This document shows, piece after piece, positions 55,078 to 63,873 of a stretch of 64,000 nucleotides of DNA. Numbering within the stretch: position 1 is the first letter of the stretch; the number at the start of each line of letters is the position of its first letter. Below the pieces are notes generated by a model, which was given only the letters and a program-made list of their open reading frames with translations, did not search any database and was not told the DNA's origin. Both the position numbers and the translations under genes were made by a program. Source of the DNA: Rhizobium sp. BK399 (GTDB taxonomy: Bacteria; Pseudomonadota; Alphaproteobacteria; Rhizobiales; Rhizobiaceae); assembly GCF_014194695.1 (NCBI RefSeq), contig NZ_JACIAH010000013.1:62001-126000 (forward strand), given 5' to 3'.

Positions 55078-55927
55078 TTCACGTGAAACATTCGAGCCAA
55101 AGGCCTTCGTCACAGGCTTTCCCGTCAAGCATTCCAGGTCCCCTCTCATCCATGGCTACTGGCTGAAGACCCTTGGATTGCCAGGTTCGTACTGCGCCCA
55201 CGAGGTTGCGCCTAACGATTTTGCAGCCTTTGTAGATTCTCTGAAGAACGGCGAATCCGGCTTCGTAGGCGGCAATGTCACCATCCCGCATAAGGAAATG
55301 GCGTTCAAACTTGCCGACGATCCCGATGAACTTTCCGAAGAATTGGGCGCATCCAATACGCTTTGGATGGACAACGGCCGGCTGAAGGCGACAAATACGG
55401 ATGGACGCGGCTTTACGGCCAATCTCGATGAACGACATTCCGGTTGGGACGAGGCGGAAAAGGCGGTGGTCCTCGGCGCGGGAGGGGCAAGCCGAGCCAT
55501 CATCCAGGCCCTGCGCGACCGAGGCGTCAAGGAAATTCATCTGGTCAACAGAACGGTCGAGCGCGCCAAGGAATTGGCGGATCGGTTTGGACCCAAGATA
55601 CATGCTCATTCGATGGCTGCGCTACCTGAAGTCATGAGTGGCGTGGGTCTTTTCGTCAACACGACGTCGCTGGGTATGGATGGCGAAGGCGCGCCTCGGA
55701 TCGATTTTTCGCCGTTACTCTCCGATGCCGTTGTGACGGATATCGTCTACGTCCCCCTGATGACGCCGTTCCTGGTGCAGGCCCAACAGCAAGGCTTCGC
55801 TGTTGTCGACGGGCTCGGCATGCTGCTGCACCAAGCCGTGCCCGGATTTGAGAAATGGTTCGGGCATCGCCCGGCGGTCGACGAGAAGCTGCGTGCGATC
55901 ATCATTGAGGATATGGACAGGCATTGA
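55070..55927 (+). CDS. aroE: Shikimate dehydrogenase
   Basis: A 285-residue NADPH-dependent enzyme of the aromatic amino-acid pathway. Shikimate-binding KHSRSPLIHGYWL near residue 20, GGNVTIPHKEMA near 67 with the catalytic lysine, and the dinucleotide-binding VVLGAGGASRAIIQAL near 134 are present. ATG 55070 overlaps the end of maf. The first codons MHDSRETF are encoded by a parS-like site. The stop overlaps the coaE start. Confidence 0.96.
   Translation: MHDSRETFEPKAFVTGFPVKHSRSPLIHGYWLKTLGLPGSYCAHEVAPNDFAAFVDSLKNGESGFVGGNVTIPHKEMAFKLADDPDELSEELGASNTLWMDNGRLKATNTDGRGFTANLDERHSGWDEAEKAVVLGAGGASRAIIQALRDRGVKEIHLVNRTVERAKELADRFGPKIHAHSMAALPEVMSGVGLFVNTTSLGMDGEGAPRIDFSPLLSDAVVTDIVYVPLMTPFLVQAQQQGFAVVDGLGMLLHQAVPGFEKWFGHRPAVDEKLRAIIIEDMDRH
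55075..55090. other. parS: parS-like site overlapping the maf stop and aroE start
   Basis: TGATTCACGTGAAACA, 15 of 16 matches to the consensus. The maf TGA stop (55075-55077) is its first three bases. It is the only candidate to the right of oriC, 1.5 kb away. Confidence 0.75.
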
Positions 55928-56538
55928 TGTTGCGGATTGGACTGACCGGCTCGATTGGAATGGGCAAATCAACCATGGCAAAGCTCTTCGCTGAAGCAGG
56001 AGTGCCCGTGAATGATTCCGATGCCGTCGTCCATGACCTTTACGCCGGCGAGGCAGCACCGCTTGTCGATGCGGCCTTTCCCGGCACGATGAAGGACGGT
56101 GCCGTCGATCGGCAGGAGCTCGGTCGTCAGTTGGCCGGAAGCCCGGACGGTTTCAGGCGCCTCGAAGCCATCGTCCATCCGCTTGTGAGAAAGCGCGAGT
56201 TAGAATTCATCGAACGTGAGCGGCAACGCGGCTCGCCAATGGTGTTGATCGATATCCCGCTGTTGTTCGAAACAGGGGCTGAGAACAGGGTCGATGTCAT
56301 CGTGGTCGTCAGCTGTGATCCACAGATACAGCGAGACCGCGTACTTGCGCGGCCGGGAATGACAGTGGAAAAATTCAATATGATTCTTGCGCGCCAGACG
56401 CCGGATGCGGAAAAGCGAGCAAGAGCCGATTATGTGATCGATACCGGGCATAGCATCGAAACGGCCAGAACACGGGTCGCCGAGATTATCTCGGACCTGA
56501 AGCGGCGGCTCGCCAGCGGGGACTTCCTGAATGCGTGA
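55927..56538 (+). CDS. coaE: Dephospho-CoA kinase
   Basis: A 203-residue P-loop kinase for the last step of CoA synthesis. GLTGSIGMGKSTMAKL near residue 5 is the Walker A motif, NDSDAVVHDLY near 30 binds dephospho-CoA, and RQTPDAEKRARADYVIDTG near 156 carries the lid arginines. The start ATG 55927 shares its A with the aroE TGA stop; its own stop lies inside the start of dnaQ. Confidence 0.95.
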   Translation: MLRIGLTGSIGMGKSTMAKLFAEAGVPVNDSDAVVHDLYAGEAAPLVDAAFPGTMKDGAVDRQELGRQLAGSPDGFRRLEAIVHPLVRKRELEFIERERQRGSPMVLIDIPLLFETGAENRVDVIVVVSCDPQIQRDRVLARPGMTVEKFNMILARQTPDAEKRARADYVIDTGHSIETARTRVAEIISDLKRRLASGDFLNA

Positions 56539-57241
56539 AATCATCTTCGATACGGAAACCACGGGCCTCGATAACCGTGTGGACCGCATTATCGAGATCG
56601 GCGGCATCGAGCTTTTCAATCATTTTCCGACCGGCAATACGATCCATATTTACATCAATCCGGGCGATCAGAAAGTACACCCGGACGCGCTTGCCGTTCA
56701 CGGCATCACCGATGAGTTCCTCAAGGACAAGCCCTCGTTCGCAGATGTTGCGCAGCAAATTATCGATTTCTTTGGCGACGCGAAATGGATCGCGCATAAT
56801 GCCACGTTCGATATGGGCTTCATAAACGCTGAGCTCGCAAGGCTCGATTTGCCGCCGATTCTGCCTGACCGCGTGCTCGACACACTGTCGATGGCGCGCC
56901 GCAAGCATCCGATGGGACCCAACTCGCTCGATGCGCTTTGTCGCCGCTATGGCATCGATAATGCACATCGAACGAAGCACGGCGCGCTTCTCGACTCCGA
57001 ACTGCTGGCCGATGTCTACATCGAGATGATCGGTGGCCGTCAGGCCGCCCTTGGCCTCGGAACCGCCGCGAGCAATTCGGCAGGCCAGGAAATCGTGGTC
57101 GAGGAAATCATCGTCGGGACGCTCGAACGGCCGCGGCCCCTTGCGCCGCGTCTCAGCGAAGCCGAGCAGCAAGCCCATGACGCGCTCATTGCCAAACTCG
57201 GCGCCAAGGGTGTCTGGGGAAAATACGATCTCGCAAACTAA
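56531..57241 (+). CDS. dnaQ: DNA polymerase III epsilon subunit (proofreading exonuclease)
   Basis: A 236-residue DEDD exonuclease. ExoI IIFDTETTGLD near residue 4, ExoII WIAHNATFDMGFINAEL near 84, and ExoIII HGALLDSELLADVY near 151 are complete with the catalytic acids and the DEDDh histidine. The clamp-binding segment is likely in the C-terminal tail. It overlaps coaE by eight bases and is the last gene of the rightward run from oriC; a strong terminator follows. Confidence 0.96.
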   Translation: MREIIFDTETTGLDNRVDRIIEIGGIELFNHFPTGNTIHIYINPGDQKVHPDALAVHGITDEFLKDKPSFADVAQQIIDFFGDAKWIAHNATFDMGFINAELARLDLPPILPDRVLDTLSMARRKHPMGPNSLDALCRRYGIDNAHRTKHGALLDSELLADVYIEMIGGRQAALGLGTAASNSAGQEIVVEEIIVGTLERPRPLAPRLSEAEQQAHDALIAKLGAKGVWGKYDLAN

Positions 57242-57242
57242 A

Positions 57243-57274
57243 AATGCCCGGGGCGACCCGGGCATTCGATTTTG
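57243..57274. terminator. Terminator between dnaQ and secB
   Basis: Perfect 10-bp stem AATGCCCGGG / CCCGGGCATT with a GCGA loop, followed by CGATTTTG. An A-run lies on its other side, so it could serve the convergent secB too. Confidence 0.75.
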
Positions 57275-57298
57275 TTCCAGCGTGCTATGCGCGAACTG

Positions 57299-57781
57299 TT
57301 AGTTCGTGGTTGCCTGGACCTTGGCACGGGCCTGCTCTTCGGCAACCCGCTGCGCAAACATCTGAGAGAAATCAATCGGATCGATCATCAGCGGCGGGAA
57401 GCCGCCATTACGCGTGACGTCGGCAATGATCTGACGTGCGAACGGGAAGAGCATGCGGGGGCACTCGATAAAGAGGACCGGCAGCATGTGCTCCTGCGGG
57501 AAACCCGCAATCCGGAAAACGCCGCCATAGACGAGCTCAGTGTGGAACACCGTCTTGTCACCATCCTTGGCTTCGGCGTTCAGAGAGAGAACGACGTCGA
57601 AATCCGTATCGGAGAGCGGATTGGCGTTGACGTTGACATTAATGTTGATGGCCGGAGCCTTGTCACGCGCCTGCAGCGAACGCGGAGCACCCGGATTTTC
57701 GAAGGAGAGATCCTTGGTATACTGGGCAAGGATGGTAAGGCTCGGGCTCGTTGCACCGTTATTGCTGTTTTCGTCGGCCAT
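57299..57781 (-). CDS. secB: Protein-export chaperone SecB
   Basis: A 160-residue cytosolic chaperone that keeps preproteins unfolded and hands them to SecA. TILAQYTKDLSFENPGAP near residue 15 and the C-terminal half HMLPVLFIECPRMLFPFARQ, then GGFPPLMIDPIDF are signature regions. The length is normal. The terminal tail is acidic to neutral and does not show an obvious zinc-site partner. Confidence 0.96.
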   Translation of the reverse strand: MADENSNNGATSPSLTILAQYTKDLSFENPGAPRSLQARDKAPAININVNVNANPLSDTDFDVVLSLNAEAKDGDKTVFHTELVYGGVFRIAGFPQEHMLPVLFIECPRMLFPFARQIIADVTRNGGFPPLMIDPIDFSQMFAQRVAEEQARAKVQATTN

Positions 57782-57872
57782 TGGCTTTTCCTCGAGGGCA
57801 TTGGATGGTGCCGCTCTATCATTTCGGGCATGGCCTTACAACCCTGAGCCAGCTTGCCGCCTCGACCGCCTC

Positions 57873-58361
57873 CTACTTGCCCAGATGCTTTCCCGACCAG
57901 GGAGAGTTGCCGTTCGGCTCGCGCCGAAAGTCATCGTCGTCCAGGTCCACGATCTTCGAGTCCTTGGAGCGGCCAGAGGAGCTGAAGCCGCCCGTTGGGC
58001 CTACGACGACGAAACGGCGGCTGACATACCGCCAGGCCAGATCGCGCACAGCTGGAATGAAGATCAGCAACGCCACGATGTCGGTGATGAAGCCAGGGAC
58101 CATCAGCAACAATGCGGCAATCACGAACATGGCCGGACGAAGCAGTTCTCGCCCCGGCACCATTCCGTTTCGCCCTTCAGCGGACATGCGGCGCAGGATT
58201 CCGACGCCCTGACGCCTGAGCAGGGCCATGCCGACCATGAAGCTTAGAATGACCAGCGCCAGCGTCGGCCAAAGTCCGATCACTCTTCCGACGAGCACGA
58301 AACCGGCAATCTCAGCGAGCGGCAACAGCAGCAGAAAACCAGGCAGGATCTTCAAGGGCAT
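57873..58361 (-). CDS. fxsA: FxsA family membrane protein
   Basis: A 162-residue inner-membrane protein. FLLLLPLAEIAGFVLVGRVIG (near residue 9, first membrane segment, read up to 20 residues at a time) and GFITDIVALLIFIPAVR near 90 are the FxsA pattern, and a polar C-terminal tail rich in Ser and Asp follows. The family suppresses phage exclusion in E. coli when overproduced; its normal role is not known. Confidence 0.87.
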   Translation of the reverse strand: MPLKILPGFLLLLPLAEIAGFVLVGRVIGLWPTLALVILSFMVGMALLRRQGVGILRRMSAEGRNGMVPGRELLRPAMFVIAALLLMVPGFITDIVALLIFIPAVRDLAWRYVSRRFVVVGPTGGFSSSGRSKDSKIVDLDDDDFRREPNGNSPWSGKHLGK

Positions 58362-58486
58362 CGTCTAATTCCGGCCTAAGCCGGACTCCGTTGGAGGGTC
58401 GCGTTGCAGACCCCATTTGAATCATCTGTATAGGCGGACTATATGGGAGTACAAATCAGGGATGTTAACAGCGGCTGCGGCGGGAT

Positions 58487-59188
58487 ATGGGTTCAAACGA
58501 CTTCATCACATTGTTTTTTCTCGTGGCGGCGGTGCTGATTTTTCTGCAACTGCGCAGCGTTCTCGGTCGCCGTACGGGAAATGAGAAGCCCCCGCGCGAT
58601 CTTTACACGCCGCGCGACGCCGTTGCGCCTGACTCGCCGGATGCTGGAAAGGTAGTAACACTGCCGCGTCGCGATGCGTCGGCCGAAGAAGACGATCGTT
58701 TTGCCGCAATCGACGCCTTTGCTCCAGCCGGCACATCGCTGAACGAATCGCTCCGGGAAATCAACAAGGCTGATGCTTCGTTCAATCCGAAGGAATTCGT
58801 GAACGGCGCCCGAATGGCCTATGAAATGATTGTGATGGCGTTTGCGGATGGCGATCGCAAGGCTCTGAAGAACCTCCTATCGCGCGAAGTTTATGACGGC
58901 TTCGATGCCGCCATTTCAGACCGTGAATCCAGGGGCGAGAAGGTGAAGTCGACCTTCGTCGGTATCGATAAGGCCGAGATCACCAGCGCCGAAATCAAAG
59001 GCACGGAGGTGCAGATTACGCTTCGCCTCGTCAGCCAGTTGATCTCAGCCACCTATGACAACGCTGACAAGCTCATTGATGGCGATGCGGAGAATGTCGC
59101 GGAGGTCAACGATCTCTGGACTTTTGCACGCGACACCCGTTCGCGGGATCCCAACTGGAAACTCGTGGCCACCGAATCGGAAGCATGA
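58487..59188 (+). CDS. Tim44-like domain protein
   Basis: A 233-residue protein. Residues 5-22 are a single membrane segment (FITLFFLVAAVLIFLQL); a variable polar linker of about 60 residues follows; the Tim44/TimA domain covers about 85-230 (FVNGARMAYEMIVMAFADGD, DLWTFARDTRSRDPNWKLV). Bacterial homologues are membrane-anchored proteins of the inner membrane, possibly in protein translocation or envelope assembly. It is translationally coupled to mltA (four-base overlap). Confidence 0.88.
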   Translation: MGSNDFITLFFLVAAVLIFLQLRSVLGRRTGNEKPPRDLYTPRDAVAPDSPDAGKVVTLPRRDASAEEDDRFAAIDAFAPAGTSLNESLREINKADASFNPKEFVNGARMAYEMIVMAFADGDRKALKNLLSREVYDGFDAAISDRESRGEKVKSTFVGIDKAEITSAEIKGTEVQITLRLVSQLISATYDNADKLIDGDAENVAEVNDLWTFARDTRSRDPNWKLVATESEA

Positions 59189-60303
59189 GTGAGGAAACCC
59201 CGGGCTTTGCCCTGCAAGCAATAAGCTTCGATGATCTGGAAGGCTGGAAGGATGATGATCCCTCCGGCCTTTTTGAAGCAATGGAGGCATGTCGCCGGCA
59301 GATCAGCGAGGTTAAGGCATACCGGACGGGCTCGCTCGGGTTGACGGCACAGGATCTTTTGCCGCTGCTCGAAGCGGCGCGGAGTGCGAGGATTTCATCG
59401 GCTACCGATGCCCGGGCTTTCCTCCAATCCCACTGTCGACCCTTCCGAATTTGCCGGATGGATGGCAGTCCGGGTTTCGTTACTGCCTTCTATGAGCCTG
59501 AGGTTTTGGTTTCGGCGGTACCGGACGAAGACTATCGCTTTCCCTTCTATCGGCGCCCCGACGACCTGATCGATCTTGATGAGGGTAATCGTCCGGCCAC
59601 TTTACCTGGTGGCTATGCGTTCGGCAGGCTGACAGATGGCGCAATTGACGCCTATCCGGATCGTCGTGAGATTGACGAGGGTTTCCTGGCTGGCCGAGGA
59701 TTGGAGATTGCCTGGGCAAAGTCGAAGGTCGACGTCTTCTTTGTTCATGTGCAAGGTGCAGCACGCCTGCGATATCCGGACGGCGCCATCGGCCGGATTA
59801 CCTATGCAGCGAAGGCCGGACATCCGTTCTCGGCGATTGGCAAGTTGTTGATCGAGCGCGGAGAAATCGAACGCTCGGAAATTTCGATGCAGGCCATTCG
59901 GCGATGGCTGGCTTCACACCCCGGTCAGGTTGATGAAATTCTCTGGCATAATCGTTCCTATATTTTCTTCCGGGAAGTTCCGTCGGCGGATTTGAACGCC
60001 GGCCCCATTGCGGCGGCAAAAGTGCCGTTGATTGCCGGTCGTTCGCTGGCCGTTGACCGGCTCATTCACACATTTGGCTTCACATTCTTCATTCGCTCCG
60101 AAAACCTGGTCCACCTGGACGGGGGACGACCGTTCGCGCGGCTGATGCTGGCGCTCGATACCGGGTCGGCCATCGTCGGCCCGGCGCGAGGTGATATCTT
60201 TACCGGATCCGGGGACCAAGCGGGGGAGCTTGCAGGAACAGTGCGTCACGATGCCGACTTCTTTATCCTGCTTCCGAACGCCGCAGCGGAGAGATTCGCC
60301 TGA
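59185..60303 (+). CDS. mltA: Membrane-bound lytic transglycosylase A family protein
   Basis: A 372-residue MltA. The MltA domain lies at about 90-260 (GFVTAFYEPEVLVSAVP, YRFPFYRRPDDLIDL) and the C-terminal 3D domain has the Asp triad (ALDTGSAIVGPARGDIFTG, then GDQAGELAG). It cleaves peptidoglycan glycan strands forming anhydro-muropeptides. No signal peptide or lipobox can be seen from ATG 59185, and no start further upstream fits, since the frame overlaps the Tim44 gene. How it reaches the periplasm is therefore unclear. Confidence 0.9.
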   Translation: MSEETPGFALQAISFDDLEGWKDDDPSGLFEAMEACRRQISEVKAYRTGSLGLTAQDLLPLLEAARSARISSATDARAFLQSHCRPFRICRMDGSPGFVTAFYEPEVLVSAVPDEDYRFPFYRRPDDLIDLDEGNRPATLPGGYAFGRLTDGAIDAYPDRREIDEGFLAGRGLEIAWAKSKVDVFFVHVQGAARLRYPDGAIGRITYAAKAGHPFSAIGKLLIERGEIERSEISMQAIRRWLASHPGQVDEILWHNRSYIFFREVPSADLNAGPIAAAKVPLIAGRSLAVDRLIHTFGFTFFIRSENLVHLDGGRPFARLMLALDTGSAIVGPARGDIFTGSGDQAGELAGTVRHDADFFILLPNAAAERFA

Positions 60304-60863
60304 TGGCACGCGACCGAAAGCTCAGTACGGATGAAAGGATACTCTGGGGCAAGGTGGCACGTAGTACGCGGCCTATGCCCGGCAAGCAGGACGACTTGAC
60401 TGAGCTCGACGCTTTTCTGACAGAGGCGGAGGCTGAAAGCGGGAGGGCAGCGAGCCCGAAATCATCGTCTGAAAGCTTGGTCGCAGCTATGCCTCCGGCT
60501 CCGAAATCGCGATCCGGTCTCCATCACCCACTCGAAAGACCGGTCAAACGTAAGATCGCCAAGGGGCGGCTGCCGCTCGAAGCCCGTATCGACCTACATG
60601 GGCTGGTTCAAAGCGAAGCCCACATCTTGCTTCTCGAATTTCTGATAAGGGCCCACGAGCGGGGGATGAGACATGTTCTCGTCATTACCGGCAAGGGCAG
60701 TTCGCTTGGCAGTGACGGCGCACTGAAGCGTGCTGTCCCGATGTGGTTTTCGAAGCCCGAGTTTCGCTATTTCATCTCATCCTATGAAACGGCAGCCCAA
60801 CATCACGGGGGTGAGGGCGCGCTCTATATCAGGCTGTCACGCCGACATGGAGAAAGGTTGTGA
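60303..60863 (+). CDS. Smr domain protein (MutS2 C-terminal type)
   Basis: A 186-residue protein. Residues 1-85 are polar and low in structure; the Smr domain covers about 90-185 with the signature IDLHGLVQSEAH near 97 and VLVITGKGSSLG near 123. Smr domains are small nucleases acting on DNA or RNA. The start overlaps the mltA stop by one base and its stop overlaps the next gene, so it lies in the operon Tim44-mltA-smr-xre. Confidence 0.88.
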   Translation: MARDRKLSTDERILWGKVARSTRPMPGKQDDLTELDAFLTEAEAESGRAASPKSSSESLVAAMPPAPKSRSGLHHPLERPVKRKIAKGRLPLEARIDLHGLVQSEAHILLLEFLIRAHERGMRHVLVITGKGSSLGSDGALKRAVPMWFSKPEFRYFISSYETAAQHHGGEGALYIRLSRRHGERL

Positions 60864-61237
60864 CGCCGTTCGGCGAGGCGATCCGCAAGCTGCGCGAGCG
60901 CAAGGGTGTCTCGCAGAAGCAGATGGCAGCTGCCCTCAATGTCTCTCCGGCCTATCTCTCCGCACTCGAGCATGGCAAGCGCGGCTTGCCCAGCTTCGAT
61001 CTGCTCCAGCGGATCGCCGGTTACTTCAACATCATTTGGGATGAAGCAGAGGAACTTTTCCTTTTGGCGCGTTCTTCCGACCCCCGCGTGGTGGTGGATA
61101 CGTCCGGTTTGTCGGCCGAACATACCGCATTTGCGAACCTTCTGGCCGGCTGTATTCGCGATCTCGATCAAACGACGCTGGGCGAACTGACAAGCATTCT
61201 CGAAAACGGCGGAAAAGCGGACGGAAAACGGTCATAA
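60860..61237 (+). CDS. XRE-family helix-turn-helix transcriptional regulator
   Basis: A 125-residue DNA-binding protein. HTH_3 domain residues 4-62 (FGEAIRKLRERKGVSQKQM, SPAYLSALEHGKRGLPS), followed by a 60-residue C-terminal part with no known ligand domain. The start is GTG 60860, overlapping smr, with AGAAAGG six to twelve bases upstream. It lies directly upstream of gyrB by 134 bases. Possible targets include this operon or gyrB, but no operator repeat was found. Confidence 0.87.
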   Translation: MTPFGEAIRKLRERKGVSQKQMAAALNVSPAYLSALEHGKRGLPSFDLLQRIAGYFNIIWDEAEELFLLARSSDPRVVVDTSGLSAEHTAFANLLAGCIRDLDQTTLGELTSILENGGKADGKRS

Positions 61238-61371
61238 TCCCCTGATTTATGGCCAGTTTGAGCCCGCTGGCATTGGGAACTTCGATCAAAAACCCTATAT
61301 TCTGGCATGTAAAAGGCAGGTGATTCGCAAGTCTCTTCTCTGCCCCGACAACAGGGAAATTCTCGAAAAGT

Positions 61372-63807
61372 ATGACCGATATACCCACGACGGAAAACGG
61401 CGTTAGCACCGAATATGGCGCAGACTCGATCAAGGTTCTGAAGGGCCTTGATGCGGTGCGCAAGCGCCCGGGTATGTATATCGGTGATACCGATGACGGC
61501 TCCGGCCTTCATCACATGGTTTATGAGGTCGTCGACAACGCGATCGACGAAGCTCTCGCCGGCCACGCCGATATCGTGACCGTGACGCTCAATCCCGACG
61601 GGTCGGTCACCGTCACCGACAACGGTCGCGGTATCCCGACGGACATTCATAGCGGCGAAGGCGTGTCGGCCGCTGAGGTCATCATGACGCAGCTGCACGC
61701 CGGCGGTAAGTTCGACCAGAATTCCTACAAGGTCTCCGGCGGTCTGCACGGCGTCGGCGTTTCCGTCGTCAACGCGCTTTCCGTCTGGCTGAGGCTGAAG
61801 ATCCGCCGTCAGGGCAAGATCCATGAAATGAGCTTCACGCATGGCGTGGCCGACGCACCATTGAAGGTGATCGGAGACGCCGGCGATGAAACGGGTACGG
61901 AAGTCAGCTTCATGCCGAGTACCGAAACCTTTACGATGACCGAATTCGATTACGGCACGCTGGAGCATCGCCTACGCGAGCTCGCATTCCTGAACTCCGG
62001 TGTACGCATCCTGCTCAGCGATAAGCGCCATTCGGATATCAAGCAGGAAGAGATGATCTACGACGGCGGCCTGGAGGCCTTCGTTTCCTATCTCGACCGC
62101 GCCAAGAAGCCGCTAGTCGACAAGCCGGTGGCGATCCGCGGGGAGAAAGATGGGATTACCGTCGAGGTCGCGATGTGGTGGAACGACAGCTACCACGAGA
62201 ACGTCTTGTGCTTCACCAACAACATCCCGCAGCGCGACGGTGGCACGCACATGGCCGGCTTCCGCGCCGCGCTGACCCGCCAGATCACCTCCTACGCCGA
62301 TACGTCGGGGATCACAAAGAAGGAAAAGGTGACCCTGACTGGCGACGATTGCCGCGAAGGCCTGACGGCCGTTCTTTCCGTAAAGGTGCCGGATCCGAAG
62401 TTTTCGTCGCAAACCAAAGACAAGCTGGTTTCCTCGGAAGTTCGCCCCGTTGTCGAAAACCTCGTCAGCGAAGCGCTGAGCACGTGGCTCGAAGAGCATC
62501 CGTCGGAAGCCAAGGTGCTGGTCGGCAAGGTGGTCGAAGCCGCCGCGGCGCGCGAAGCTGCCCGTAAGGCGCGCGAACTCACCCGCCGCAAGGGTGCCCT
62601 CGACATTGCCTCTCTGCCCGGCAAGCTCGCCGATTGTTCCGAGCGTGATCCCGCCAAGTCCGAAGTCTTCCTCGTCGAGGGCGACTCGGCAGGTGGTTCG
62701 GCCAAGCAGGGGCGTTCGCGCGAAAACCAGGCTATCCTGCCGCTGCGCGGAAAGATCCTCAACGTCGAGCGTGCTCGCTTCGACAAGATGCTGTCCAGCC
62801 AGGAAATCGGTACGCTGATTACCGCGCTTGGCACCGGCATTGGCAAGGACGAGTTCAACGCGGAAAAGCTGCGCTACCACAAGATCATTATCATGACGGA
62901 TGCTGACGTCGACGGCGCCCACATTCGTACTCTGCTTCTGACTTTCTTCTTCCGTCAGATGCCTGAGCTGATCGAGCGTGGTCACCTCTATATCGCTCAG
63001 CCGCCGCTCTATAAGGTATCGCGCGGCAAGTCGATCCAGTACCTGAAGAACGAGAAGGCCCTTGAGGATTATCTTATTGCCCAGGGCCTGGAAGATGCCG
63101 CCTTGAGGCTCGGCAGCGGTGAAGTGCGCACAGGGCAGGACGTTGGCGAGGTGATCAGCGACGCGTTGCGTCTTCGCGCGCTGCTCGACAACTTGCATTC
63201 GCGCTACAATCGCGCTGTCGTCGAACAGGCGGCGATCGCCGGCGCTCTGAACGCCGAAGCGGTCAGCGACCGCGGGAGAGCAGAACAGCTGGCTGGCGAA
63301 GTTGCCAGCAGGCTCGATCTGATTGCGGAAGACACCGAGCGGGGTTGGGAAGGGGGCGTGACCAGCGAAGGTGGCCTCAAGCTCGAGCGCATGGTGCGTG
63401 GCGTAAAGGAAGTCGTCGTCCTTGACATGGCCTTGATCGGCTCGCAGGACGCAAGGCTTATCGATCAGCTGTCGGCTCGGCTGAAGGAAATCTATCAGAC
63501 ACCTCCATCGCTCTCCCGGCGCGACGGCAACATGGAAATTTCCGGCCCCCGAGCACTTCTGGACGCGATTTTCGCAAGCGGTCGCAAGGGGTTGACGATG
63601 CAGCGTTACAAGGGTCTCGGCGAAATGAATGCCGAACAGCTCTGGGAAACGACGTTGGATCCGAACGTTCGTTCACTGCTCCAGGTCAAAGTTGCCGACG
63701 CTACGGATGCCGATGGCCTCTTCGCTCGCTTGATGGGTGACGAAGTCGAGCCGCGCAGGGAGTTCATCCAGGACAACGCACTCAGCGTCGCAAACCTCGA
63801 TATCTAA
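61372..63807 (+). CDS. gyrB: DNA gyrase subunit B
   Basis: An 811-residue type II topoisomerase subunit that introduces negative supercoils with GyrA. The GHKL ATPase domain is at about 20-230 (RPGMYIGDT, VDNAIDEALAGH, GLHGVGVSVVNALS), transducer to about 400, TOPRIM near 425-545 with VEGDSAGGSAKQGR near 436 and MTDADVDGAHIRTL near 507, and the C-terminal QRYKGLGEMNAEQLWETT near 743. The length is typical of alphaproteobacterial GyrB. ATG 61372 lacks a strong ribosome-binding site (AGGGAAA at 61350-61356 is the nearest). Confidence 0.98.
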   Translation: MTDIPTTENGVSTEYGADSIKVLKGLDAVRKRPGMYIGDTDDGSGLHHMVYEVVDNAIDEALAGHADIVTVTLNPDGSVTVTDNGRGIPTDIHSGEGVSAAEVIMTQLHAGGKFDQNSYKVSGGLHGVGVSVVNALSVWLRLKIRRQGKIHEMSFTHGVADAPLKVIGDAGDETGTEVSFMPSTETFTMTEFDYGTLEHRLRELAFLNSGVRILLSDKRHSDIKQEEMIYDGGLEAFVSYLDRAKKPLVDKPVAIRGEKDGITVEVAMWWNDSYHENVLCFTNNIPQRDGGTHMAGFRAALTRQITSYADTSGITKKEKVTLTGDDCREGLTAVLSVKVPDPKFSSQTKDKLVSSEVRPVVENLVSEALSTWLEEHPSEAKVLVGKVVEAAAAREAARKARELTRRKGALDIASLPGKLADCSERDPAKSEVFLVEGDSAGGSAKQGRSRENQAILPLRGKILNVERARFDKMLSSQEIGTLITALGTGIGKDEFNAEKLRYHKIIIMTDADVDGAHIRTLLLTFFFRQMPELIERGHLYIAQPPLYKVSRGKSIQYLKNEKALEDYLIAQGLEDAALRLGSGEVRTGQDVGEVISDALRLRALLDNLHSRYNRAVVEQAAIAGALNAEAVSDRGRAEQLAGEVASRLDLIAEDTERGWEGGVTSEGGLKLERMVRGVKEVVVLDMALIGSQDARLIDQLSARLKEIYQTPPSLSRRDGNMEISGPRALLDAIFASGRKGLTMQRYKGLGEMNAEQLWETTLDPNVRSLLQVKVADATDADGLFARLMGDEVEPRREFIQDNALSVANLDI

Positions 63808-63837
63808 GATATCGAAACCTCAGATTTGTATCCAAGG

Positions 63838-63866
63838 CCCCGCGCTTCAACGTGGGGTTTTGCTTT
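63838..63866 (+). terminator. Rho-independent terminator after gyrB
   Basis: Stem CCCCGCG / CGTGGGG (one G:U pair) with a 6-base loop, followed by TTTTGCTTT. Confidence 0.7.
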
Positions 63867-63873
63867 ATAAATC

